In this document: positions 44,834 through 51,432 of the stretch, one piece after another
Layout: the number at the start of each line of letters is the position of its first letter
Numbering within the stretch: the first letter of the stretch is position 1
Notes under the pieces: model-generated
Told to the model about the DNA's origin: nothing
Seen by the model: only the letters and a program-made list of their open reading frames with translations
Databases searched by the model: none
Program-made: the position numbers and the translations under genes
From: Candidatus Cryptobacteroides faecipullorum
GTDB taxonomy: Bacteria; Bacteroidota; Bacteroidia; Bacteroidales; UBA932
NCBI GenBank assembly: GCA_017694885.1
Contig: JADIMH010000045.1
Span: forward strand, 1-51,432
Direction of reading: 5' to 3'
Length of the DNA: 51,432 nt

Positions 44834-46012
44834 ATGAAAAGATTTTTTAGGTTAATCGCAGCAGCCGTTGCCGCCGGAGCAGTTCTATTCGGATGTGCCA
44901 AAAAGGCTGAGCCGGCTACTAATGAAAACGAAAAGCTGTTTTTCGACTCGTGGATGCAGGTACACCACCCGCAGACAGAAAAGACCGGACTCGGCATCTA
45001 TATCATAGACGAAAACATTACGGAAGAAGGACAGAAGGAACCGGTCGCCGATTCCCAGTATGTCTATGTCTCATATACGGCAAGGGACCTCGACGGCAAC
45101 ATCACCTCATATTCGGAAGCCGAAACCGCCGAAATGCTCGGGGAAGATGTCGAGAACTCTTCAAGATATTACGGACCTGTGGTATGGACGAGGATTCCAG
45201 GCTACATATATGCAGGCGTCGGGGAAATGTTCACAGGTCTGGGCAGAGGCGATTCGAGGACAGCCGTCATCCCGGGCTGGCTGATGAGCTATGCCTCCTA
45301 TGGAACGGAACAGGAGTATCTCAACAAGGAAACAGGGTCGAATTCCATCTATGAAATAAAAGTCGTGGATCCGATCGACAATATCAGGCAGTGGCAGATC
45401 GACTCTATAGGCACTTTCCTGTCAGGGTCATATGCGGACTATGACTTCGGCTATCTGAATTCCACCCTCAAGGAAAAGCTCGGTGAAAACATCCTGTCGG
45501 CCAAGGACTCATCCGACATGTACGGTTTCTACTTCATCGAAATAGAAAAGGGTGAAGAACTCAAGCCGGTGGACGATGAGCAGGAAGAAGACGGGGAAGA
45601 CAGTGAGGAAGAAGACAAGTACGACTGGGAGAAATCGCATTTCTATACAGTAAGCGGAAGCAATGACACTACGATCTATATCAACTATGTTGGAAGGCTG
45701 CTGAACGGAAAGGTCTTCGACACCAACATACAGCGCGTGGCACAGGACAACGGATTGAGCGGAGGCACCTATAAGCCTTCGGCCATACAGTGGGGAGACA
45801 GTTTCTATGCGCTCGAGATGGGGGATGAAAGTTCGAGTTCGAGCATAACACAGGGATTCGCCATGACCCTGTGGAGAATGCACCCGATGGGGAAGGCTAT
45901 CGGTATTTTCTATTCTGATTTCGGGTATGGCGCAACCGGCAGCAGCAGTACTATCCCGGCTTATTCCCCGCTTATGTTTGAAATAGAAATTGTCGAAAAA
46001 CCAAGCAATTAG
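44834..46012 (+). CDS. Tandem FKBP-type peptidyl-prolyl isomerase, lipoprotein
   Basis: About 392 residues from the ATG at 44834 (MKRFFRLIAAAV), with lipobox LFGC; an ATG seven codons upstream is unlikely because it would overlap the promoter. It has two FKBP-like halves. The first, about 55-180, is divergent (YVYVSYTARDLDGN, VGEMFTGLGRGDSRTAVIP). The second, about 275-390, is closer to the family (YINYVGRLLNGKVFDTN, GFAMTLWRMHPMGKAIGIF). They are joined by an acidic linker rich in Glu and Asp (about 240-262). A two-site periplasmic isomerase or chaperone is the best reading. Confidence 0.83.
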   Translation: MKRFFRLIAAAVAAGAVLFGCAKKAEPATNENEKLFFDSWMQVHHPQTEKTGLGIYIIDENITEEGQKEPVADSQYVYVSYTARDLDGNITSYSEAETAEMLGEDVENSSRYYGPVVWTRIPGYIYAGVGEMFTGLGRGDSRTAVIPGWLMSYASYGTEQEYLNKETGSNSIYEIKVVDPIDNIRQWQIDSIGTFLSGSYADYDFGYLNSTLKEKLGENILSAKDSSDMYGFYFIEIEKGEELKPVDDEQEEDGEDSEEEDKYDWEKSHFYTVSGSNDTTIYINYVGRLLNGKVFDTNIQRVAQDNGLSGGTYKPSAIQWGDSFYALEMGDESSSSSITQGFAMTLWRMHPMGKAIGIFYSDFGYGATGSSSTIPAYSPLMFEIEIVEKPSN

Positions 46013-46022
46013 ATCAGGTACG

Positions 46023-47408
46023 ATGCCAGAAAAGATAATCCCTACCGAACTCGGAACGGAAGAAACAGGCAAACTGCTGAAAAAATATGCGGTCCCGGCG
46101 ATTATAGCCATGACGGCTTCTTCGCTCTACAACATGATAGACAGCATATTCATCGGCCACGGCGTCGGTGCGCTGGCGATCTCCGGACTTGCCATCACAT
46201 TCCCTCTGATGAACCTGTCCGCCGCATTCGGAACCCTCGTGGGAGTCGGGGCCTCCACAATGCTTTCTGTCCTGCTTGGGCAGAAGAACTATGAAGCGGC
46301 GAACAAAGTCCTCGGGAATGTGGCTTCCCTCAACGCCATCATAGGAATCCTGTTCATGGCAGTATCCCTGCTTTTTCTGGACCCTATACTGTATTTTTTC
46401 GGAGCGAGCGAAAACACGATCCCTTACGCGAGGGAATACATGCAGATAATCCTTGCAGGCAATGCCGTCACCCACATGTATCTGGGACTGAACAATGCCC
46501 TGAGGGCTTCCGGCAACCCGAAACTGGCCATGAACCTCACCATAATGACGGTTATCCTGAATGTCATACTCGCTCCTCTGTTCATATTCTCATTCAAATG
46601 GGGCATAAGGGGCGCGGCTGCGGCGACGGTAATCGCACAGGTTGTCGCGCTCATAGTGGTGCTGAAGTACTTCAGCGACAGGAGCAGGCTCCTGCATTTT
46701 GAAAAAGGGATATTCAGGCTCGATGTAAGGATCGCAAAAGATTCTCTGGCAATCGGCGTCGCACCTTTCCTGATGAACTCCGCGGCCTGCATCGTTACCC
46801 TTTTCATAAACCAGCAGCTCAAGAGGTACGGAGGGGATCTGGCTATCGGGGCCTATGGCATAGTGAACAGGATAAGTTTCATATTCATAATGATAGTCAT
46901 GGGACTGAACCAGGGCATGCAGCCTATCGCCGGATACAATTACGGTGCGAGGAAATACTCCAAGGTAAATGAAGTGTTCTGGAAAACCGTGAAATACGCC
47001 ACTATGGTCACATGCCTGGGATTTCTCGTGGCCGAGATATTCCCGAGAGCATCGGTCTCCGTCTTCACCCATGACAGCCAGATGATAGAGCTTGCGACCA
47101 AGGGTCTGCGGCTTCTTGTCCTCGCATTCCCGTTCGTCGGCTTCCAGATGGTATCATCGAACTTTTTCCAGTGCCTCGGCATGGTCAACAAGGCTATCCT
47201 GCTGTCCCTTTCCAGACAGTTGCTCTTCCTCATACCGTGTGTCTATGTACTTCCTCTTTTCTTCGATAACGTAGGCGTATGGATGAGTTTCCCTATCGCG
47301 GATTTCGTAGCTTTCATCATATCGGCCATACTGTATGCCGGAATTGCAAGAAAGTTCAAAAGACTCAATGACGGCGATGATCCGTCTATCCTCGGAAGCA
47401 GGCTATAG
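46023..47408 (+). CDS. MATE-family efflux transporter
   Basis: About 461 residues and twelve membrane helices. It is a multidrug and toxin extrusion (MATE) antiporter of the inner membrane: YAVPAIIAMTASSLYNMID, NMIDSIFIGHGVGALAISG, YGIVNRISFIFIMIVMGLNQ and GMQPIAGYNYGARKYSKV are diagnostic. I use the ATG at 46023 (MPEKIIPTELG), with AGGTACG before it; the longer frame begins at a TTG inside the FKBP gene. It exports cationic or drug-like compounds in exchange for Na+ or H+. Its stop is 12 nt before the kinase-like gene. Confidence 0.93.
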   Translation: MPEKIIPTELGTEETGKLLKKYAVPAIIAMTASSLYNMIDSIFIGHGVGALAISGLAITFPLMNLSAAFGTLVGVGASTMLSVLLGQKNYEAANKVLGNVASLNAIIGILFMAVSLLFLDPILYFFGASENTIPYAREYMQIILAGNAVTHMYLGLNNALRASGNPKLAMNLTIMTVILNVILAPLFIFSFKWGIRGAAAATVIAQVVALIVVLKYFSDRSRLLHFEKGIFRLDVRIAKDSLAIGVAPFLMNSAACIVTLFINQQLKRYGGDLAIGAYGIVNRISFIFIMIVMGLNQGMQPIAGYNYGARKYSKVNEVFWKTVKYATMVTCLGFLVAEIFPRASVSVFTHDSQMIELATKGLRLLVLAFPFVGFQMVSSNFFQCLGMVNKAILLSLSRQLLFLIPCVYVLPLFFDNVGVWMSFPIADFVAFIISAILYAGIARKFKRLNDGDDPSILGSRL

Positions 47409-47420
47409 CAGAATATAATT

Positions 47421-48035
47421 ATGGAGAAAAAAATAATCATAAATGTAGGACGTCAGTTCGGGAGCGGAGGCCGTATCGTCGCACAGAAAATCGGAGACAA
47501 GCTCGGCATCAAGGTCTATGACAACGATCTCATCTCCAAGGCCGCAGAAGCAAGCGGCTTCAGCCGTTATCTGTTCAGGAAATCCGATGAAAAGCGCAGC
47601 TTGTTCTCATTCAACTCGTTTTTCAGTTCACAGAGTTTCGGCCAGGCCGAAAACTATGTGAACGACAACGAACTGTTCCGTATCCAGAGCCAGGTGATCC
47701 GTGATATTGCAAGCAATGAATCAGCGGTAATAATCGGAAGATGCGCGGACTACATACTTCGCGATCTCGACTGTACTGTGGACGTTTTCATCTGCGCACC
47801 GAAAGAAACTCGGAAAAAGACCGTTGCCGAAAGAATCGGATCCACTTTGGAAAAAGCGGAAGAAGTGATGAACAAGACGGACCGTAAGAGGGAAACCTAT
47901 TACAACTATTTCACTTTCGGGAACTGGGGTGTCGCTTCAAACTATGATCTTTGCATAGATTCTTCGATTCTGGGCATAGACGGCACTGCAGATTTCATCA
48001 TCGATTTCGCGAAACGTTCCGGCAAGCTGAAATAG
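47421..48035 (+). CDS. Cytidylate-kinase-like protein
   Basis: A 204-residue P-loop kinase of the Cytidylate_kin2 type (GRQFGSGGRIVAQ at 10-22, then VYDNDLISKAAEASG). It has the AVIIGRCADYIL strand and a lid-like R/K-rich region (APKETRKKTVAERI). This group occurs in Bacteroidota and Firmicutes besides the true cmk; a nucleoside monophosphate kinase role is likely but the substrate is unproven. It lies 12 nt after the MATE gene and 3 nt before the serine hydrolase. Confidence 0.83.
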   Translation: MEKKIIINVGRQFGSGGRIVAQKIGDKLGIKVYDNDLISKAAEASGFSRYLFRKSDEKRSLFSFNSFFSSQSFGQAENYVNDNELFRIQSQVIRDIASNESAVIIGRCADYILRDLDCTVDVFICAPKETRKKTVAERIGSTLEKAEEVMNKTDRKRETYYNYFTFGNWGVASNYDLCIDSSILGIDGTADFIIDFAKRSGKLK

Positions 48036-48038
48036 GAC

Positions 48039-49334
48039 ATGAACAAAAAAATAATTACAGGAATATCGATATTTGCCGCTGTAATTGTTTTTGCAGCCGT
48101 ATCTATGGCTACCCGCCAAAGGAATTCCGGCTCCGGGACGGAAATGCAGGAAAAAGTCCCGATATGCCTCAATGACACGCTTACCAACGAAATGTCCGAT
48201 ATAGACACACTGTCCGGGATGGACTCCAGAATAGAGAAATTCCTGGCCCAGTGGGATATCATGGGGGCGTCGCTCGCCATAATGAGAAACGATTCGCTGG
48301 TCTATGCAAAGGGCTACGGCTGGGCAGACAGGGAGGCAGGACGGGAAATGACTCCGCGCAATATCCTGAGAATGGCGTCCGTTTCGAAACTCATCACCGC
48401 AGCAGGAATCATGGTTCTGAAAGAGCGCGGCATGATATCTCTCAGAGATACCGTGTTCGGGCCTTCCGGAATCCTCAACGATTCGCTGTTCACAGCTTCC
48501 ATCCGGTACAAGAACATGTATAGGATAACCGTGGAGCAGCTTCTGAGGCATCAGGGCGGTTTTACAAGCAGCCGCGGGGATCCGATGTTTTCAACCAGAG
48601 ACATTATCCGGCAGTTCCGTCTCGACGGTCCGCCAGACCATAACACTCTCGTCAGCTGCGTCCTGAAGCGGCCATTGGGCTACAAGCCGGGGTCCTGGCA
48701 GAGATATTCCAATTTCGGTTATCTGCTTCTCTCGATGATCATCGAAAAGGTCAGCGGCCAGGATTATGAGACATTCATTCAGGAAAACGTATTGCATCCG
48801 GCAGGATGCTATGACATGCATATCGCATACAATTACTACGAACAGAAGTATCCCAATGAAGTAAGGTACTACATGCATGAAGGAAGCGAAAAAGTAGAGG
48901 AATACAATATGAGCGGGCGCATGGTGGAAAGATGTTACGGAGGAAATGACATCCGTGCACTTTCGGGCGCCGGGGCATGGTGCGGCTCTACCGCGGAACT
49001 GTGCAGGTTCGTCGCCAGCATAGACGGGAAGCCACAGGTCCCGGATATACTCTCGCAGGAGAGCATAGATGAAATGACAGAGTATTTCGATTCACAGACT
49101 TTTTCTCTGGGATGGAATGACACCAAGCCTTCTGACGGATGGACCCGTACCGGGACACTTACCGGAACAAGCGCCCTCGTAAAATATTTCCCCGATGGAG
49201 AATGCTGGATCATGATTACAAATACCAGCACATGGAGAGGGCCCGGCTTTACCAGATATACGGATCGCCTGTTTAAAAAATGCAGGGAGCTATACAGCCC
49301 CCTGCTGCCTCACAGAGACCTGTTCGGGTCATAG
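48039..49334 (+). CDS. Serine hydrolase, class C beta-lactamase/penicillin-binding fold
   Basis: A 431-residue protein with an N-terminal membrane helix or signal (about 5-24, IITGISIFAAVIVFAAVS), then a beta-lactamase-like domain. The active-site residues are S114-V-S-K117 (SxxK) and Y223-S-N225 (YxN); the third box is TGTLTGTS, a variant of the HxG/KTG triad. Such proteins act as D-amino-acid peptidases, esterases or cell-wall enzymes, and a lactamase role should not be assumed. It is the last gene of the rightward run. Confidence 0.85.
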   Translation: MNKKIITGISIFAAVIVFAAVSMATRQRNSGSGTEMQEKVPICLNDTLTNEMSDIDTLSGMDSRIEKFLAQWDIMGASLAIMRNDSLVYAKGYGWADREAGREMTPRNILRMASVSKLITAAGIMVLKERGMISLRDTVFGPSGILNDSLFTASIRYKNMYRITVEQLLRHQGGFTSSRGDPMFSTRDIIRQFRLDGPPDHNTLVSCVLKRPLGYKPGSWQRYSNFGYLLLSMIIEKVSGQDYETFIQENVLHPAGCYDMHIAYNYYEQKYPNEVRYYMHEGSEKVEEYNMSGRMVERCYGGNDIRALSGAGAWCGSTAELCRFVASIDGKPQVPDILSQESIDEMTEYFDSQTFSLGWNDTKPSDGWTRTGTLTGTSALVKYFPDGECWIMITNTSTWRGPGFTRYTDRLFKKCRELYSPLLPHRDLFGS

Positions 49335-49365
49335 GTCTTGATTTCAGACCCGGCGCCCGGACGGG

Positions 49366-49578
49366 TCAATCGTCTTTCCGGGCCGACCAGAATTTTTTCA
49401 GTTCATAATATACGATATACATTGACAGTACAGCCGGAATCAGTATTTCCGCTATGGAATTTCTGCCGGTTTGAAAAATATGGTCAATAACCAGACCGGC
49501 GATATACACCAGCACAAGAAAGAAAGCTATCTTTCCTATAATCTTCAAAATCACGTATCCCAGACTCTTTTTATTCAT
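49366..49578 (-). CDS. Small membrane protein
   Basis: A 70-residue protein with two predicted membrane helices (about 10-32, IIGKIAFFLVLVYIAGLVI; about 43-60, ILIPAVLSMYIVYYELKKF) and a charged C-terminal tail (SARKDD). No family is recognised. Its ATG overlaps the stop of the upstream lipoprotein gene by 4 nt, so they are co-expressed. It may be a small membrane partner of that lipoprotein; this is inference only. Confidence 0.6.
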   Translation of the reverse strand: MNKKSLGYVILKIIGKIAFFLVLVYIAGLVIDHIFQTGRNSIAEILIPAVLSMYIVYYELKKFWSARKDD

Positions 49579-50501
49579 AGTCCCAACTCTTGTTTTCGAA
49601 TCAGATAAGCATCATAAACTTCACCAAAAGTAACATTATTTGGAATTACCGTAACAGATTTCGTTTTATTTCTAAAATCTTCCAGCAAAACCTCAACTCC
49701 TGCTACTACACTTGATGCTGCAGCATAGGCCACACAGACTTTCCATGTCATAATCGCCCCGACTATCATCGTACCAAGGATATAGTCTACTGCACCTGAT
49801 ATATCAGAATCCAATAAATACCTACCACTATTATACAGATCTTTCCAAAATCTTCCGGACAAATGAGGACTCCATGTAGAATGCTGTGTATCCCAATATT
49901 CATATGATCCGGAAGCTACATAATATACATAATTGAACAATTGACGCTCATTACTATCCGTTGTACTTCTTATATACCTAAGGTGTAATAGCTTTAACTG
50001 ATTATCAAACGAATACGTGCCGGCATATTGTTCAACTACCCTATCTATTTCATCTAAGTAATTTTGAACTATTGCTGGAACGACTTCTTTACCGTAAGCA
50101 TTATTTACGGCTGCTGATATGGACATATCATTATTAAGGATATTGTTCAAGATGCTATATTGACGGCCAGACAACGACATATTAATAATATTGCCAACCC
50201 ATTTATCAATATTTCCGGCTGGAGGATTCCTTTTATACGCCATACATACAGATGTTCCGTAATCTGCCATCAGCTTTATAAAGTCGTCAGACTCGCTGTT
50301 TGTGCTAAGTAATGAAGGTGTTTTGCTTATTGAGATATAATTTTTTAATATTTCATTATGGTAATATCCTATATCTGATAGATTTTCTGGATAAACCTCT
50401 TCATTAGTGCCCCGCTGGTCAGCATTTTTATTATGCACATCATCGACTTTCTGGCAAGCGACACAAAAAATGACCGATAAAATAAAAATTGATTTTTTCA
50501 T
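49575..50501 (-). CDS. Hypothetical lipoprotein of the AT-rich patch
   Basis: A 308-residue lipoprotein (VACQ, Cys16) with no family I can name. Residues 30-240 are polar and mostly helical; about 238-270 hold a glycine/alanine-rich hydrophobic stretch (YILGTMIVGAIMTWKVC, then VAYAAASSVVAG) that could be a membrane hairpin. Base composition is visibly AT-rich compared with the rest of the window, and codons ending in A/T dominate, which suggests recent acquisition. It is followed, with a 4-nt overlap, by the small membrane protein. Confidence 0.65.
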   Translation of the reverse strand: MKKSIFILSVIFCVACQKVDDVHNKNADQRGTNEEVYPENLSDIGYYHNEILKNYISISKTPSLLSTNSESDDFIKLMADYGTSVCMAYKRNPPAGNIDKWVGNIINMSLSGRQYSILNNILNNDMSISAAVNNAYGKEVVPAIVQNYLDEIDRVVEQYAGTYSFDNQLKLLHLRYIRSTTDSNERQLFNYVYYVASGSYEYWDTQHSTWSPHLSGRFWKDLYNSGRYLLDSDISGAVDYILGTMIVGAIMTWKVCVAYAAASSVVAGVEVLLEDFRNKTKSVTVIPNNVTFGEVYDAYLIRKQELGL

Positions 50502-50534
50502 TTCTCAAAATTTTAGAGTTTCATTTATTAAATT

Positions 50535-50921
50535 TCATTCTATATAGAATAGACCTTCGGCATATAATGATGGAGAGTCAATAATCAGACAATAGTTTCC
50601 TTTATGCATAGGCGCATCCAATATCTGATGTGACGAAGTTATCGTATCATATGCTACAATTTCTCCATTTGAATCCATAATATAGATATCTCCTTTACTT
50701 ACTTCAAAAAAATCTATTTCCACTGCATGCGTTTCTTCGCATAGGAATGCTTTAACATCTGAAAAAATGCTTCGATCTACAGTTGCTGATCCATGAGCAT
50801 TTTTATTTATGACTATTGTTTTAATGACCTTTCTGTTTCTGTCACTTTTGCCATAGGCATCGTAATAAAACAGAGATGTGCTGAGAAATACAGCAAAAAC
50901 TAAAAGAATTAACTTTTTCAT
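50535..50921 (-). CDS. Secreted DUF3244-like protein
   Basis: A 128-residue protein with a signal peptide (MKKLILLVFAVFLSTSLFYY). After it come short beta strands ending in a GDIYIMDSNGEIVAYDTI and GNYCLIIDSPS pattern. This is the layout of DUF3244-type small secreted proteins of Bacteroidota, in which a C-terminal beta sandwich resembles a secretion-tail domain. No enzyme motif is present. It is AT-rich like the lipoprotein downstream (33 nt away), with a -7 element at 50948-50955, and is divergent in function from the neighbouring core genes. Confidence 0.65.
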   Translation of the reverse strand: MKKLILLVFAVFLSTSLFYYDAYGKSDRNRKVIKTIVINKNAHGSATVDRSIFSDVKAFLCEETHAVEIDFFEVSKGDIYIMDSNGEIVAYDTITSSHQILDAPMHKGNYCLIIDSPSLYAEGLFYIE

Positions 50922-50947
50922 AGCTTTGATGTTTTTTTATTTTCAGT

Positions 50948-50955
50948 CAAAATTA
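50948..50955 (-). promoter_or_regulatory. Promoter -7 element of the AT-rich cluster
   Basis: TAATTTTG on the minus strand matches TAnnTTTG, 27 nt before the ATG at 50921. In AT-rich DNA a chance match is quite possible. Confidence 0.4.
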
Positions 50956-50981
50956 TATCGAATCAGACATAATACATAAAT

Positions 50982-51140
50982 CAAATCTCTCACCTTGCCG
51001 ACAATATAAATACATAACATTCAGACATTTACACAATATAAAATTAAGCAGATAATTGGAAGATGCCGCATAATATAGTCATAACACCTTGATTATCTGC
51101 TCTATAGAGTATATGAAAGTCTATTTGTAAAAGTGAGAGT
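50982..51140. other. AT-rich spacer between the regulator and the secreted protein gene
   Basis: No credible gene is seen here in any frame. It is strongly AT-rich and probably holds the control region of the DUF3244 gene. Confidence 0.4.
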
Positions 51141-51144
51141 CCGA

Positions 51145-51432
51145 CTAATCCAATTCAGTCATTTTTTTTCGCAGAAAAATATCCAGATTCGTTTTATAGC
51201 TACCTAAGCCCAACTTTTCACGTATGACACTGCTGATGTTATAAAACGACTTTTTGTTTAGATATGAAGCTATCTCTTTACCGTTCATGCCAATACAGTA
51301 CAGACAGCAATATCCGATTTCCATTTCCGTAAGCCCGGACTTTTTAAGATATGATACAAAGCCCGGATGAGTTATGATAAATGATACCCTTGTTGAATAG
51401 ATGAACCTGTCCTTGTCTTTAAGATAATCATC
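51145..51432 (-). CDS. HTH (LuxR-like) transcriptional regulator, C-terminus only
   Basis: An open frame on the minus strand from the right edge to a TAG at 51145-51147, 95 codons, partial. It reads DDYLKDKDRFIYSTRVSFI, then THPGFVSYLKKSGLTEMEIG, YCCLYCIGMNGKEIASYLN and KKSFYNISSVIREKLGL. This is the LuxR-like helix-turn-helix tail of Bacteroidota regulators whose N-terminus usually carries TPR repeats and a membrane helix. It points away from the right edge toward the AT-rich cluster, so it may control the DUF3244 and lipoprotein genes. Confidence 0.8.
   Translation of the reverse strand, partial: DDYLKDKDRFIYSTRVSFIITHPGFVSYLKKSGLTEMEIGYCCLYCIGMNGKEIASYLNKKSFYNISSVIREKLGLGSYKTNLDIFLRKKMTELD

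Noticed and set aside
49347..49367. Inverted repeat GACCCG/CGGGTC after the serine hydrolase gene
   Set aside because: The stem is only 6 bp and no T run follows on either strand, so it is not called a terminator.
1..51432. CRISPR arrays, tRNA or rRNA genes, insertion sequences, phage genes
   Set aside because: None was recognised by eye in the intergenic spaces, which are mostly under 250 nt; a tRNAscan or ISfinder run would settle this.

Overview
The window reads as a chromosome segment of a gut-type Bacteroidota organism, most likely of the order Bacteroidales. The evidence is SusC/SusD pairs, an ECF sigma/FecR pair, GH92 and GH130 enzymes, many lipoproteins with short lipoboxes, and repeated promoter -7 elements of the form TAnnTTTG. 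No tRNA, rRNA, CRISPR array, insertion sequence or phage gene was recognised. Family-level placement is not possible by eye.

Layout: (1) 1-725, a lipoprotein gene and the start of a probable outer-membrane receptor that runs off the left edge. (2) 972-2587, an operon of low-molecular-weight tyrosine phosphatase, hexapeptide acyltransferase and DJ-1/PfpI protein. (3) 2610-7003, a three-armed terminator, class I fumarase, prfB, a decayed AAA-ATPase remnant and asnA. (4) 7146-28691, a large polysaccharide utilization locus (PUL). (5) 28817-31120, a RelA/SpoT homologue with a degenerate hydrolase site and its terminator. (6) 31071-35816, an operon of GNAT-like protein, prfA, preQ1 riboswitch, yhhQ, queC, queF and a thioesterase. 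(7) 35850-39156, tcdA, mazG and sulP. (8) 39201-42992, a CoA-transferase, ybaK, rsmD, a DUF3822 protein and a membrane-anchored protein. (9) 43113-49334, a rightward set of nrnA-like DHH phosphoesterase, two FKBP isomerases, a MATE exporter, a cytidylate-kinase-like protein and a serine hydrolase. (10) 49366-51432, an AT-rich accessory patch with a small membrane protein, a lipoprotein, a DUF3244-like secreted protein and the end of an HTH regulator.

The PUL is the functional centre. Its gene set and order (SusC, SusD, GH18-like binder, DUF1735-LamG, GH18 endoglycosidase, with ECF sigma/FecR and GH92 alpha-mannosidases beside them) match characterised high-mannose N-glycan loci of Bacteroides. 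The inferred route is surface capture and endo-cleavage by the GH18 lipoprotein, import by SusC/D, alpha-mannose trimming by three GH92 enzymes, uptake of Man-beta-1,4-GlcNAc by the MFS carrier, and phosphorolysis by GH130. The SusC carries an STN domain, so it should signal through FecR to the ECF factor.

Two RNA elements without an ORF stand out. One is a probable cis-antisense RNA (about 17590-17666, + strand) against the susC leader, placed like DonS-type repressors. The other is a very compact preQ1-I-like riboswitch filling the 42 nt between prfA and yhhQ. Also found outside the ORF set are an AAA-ATPase pseudogene (5555-5796) and partial genes at both edges.
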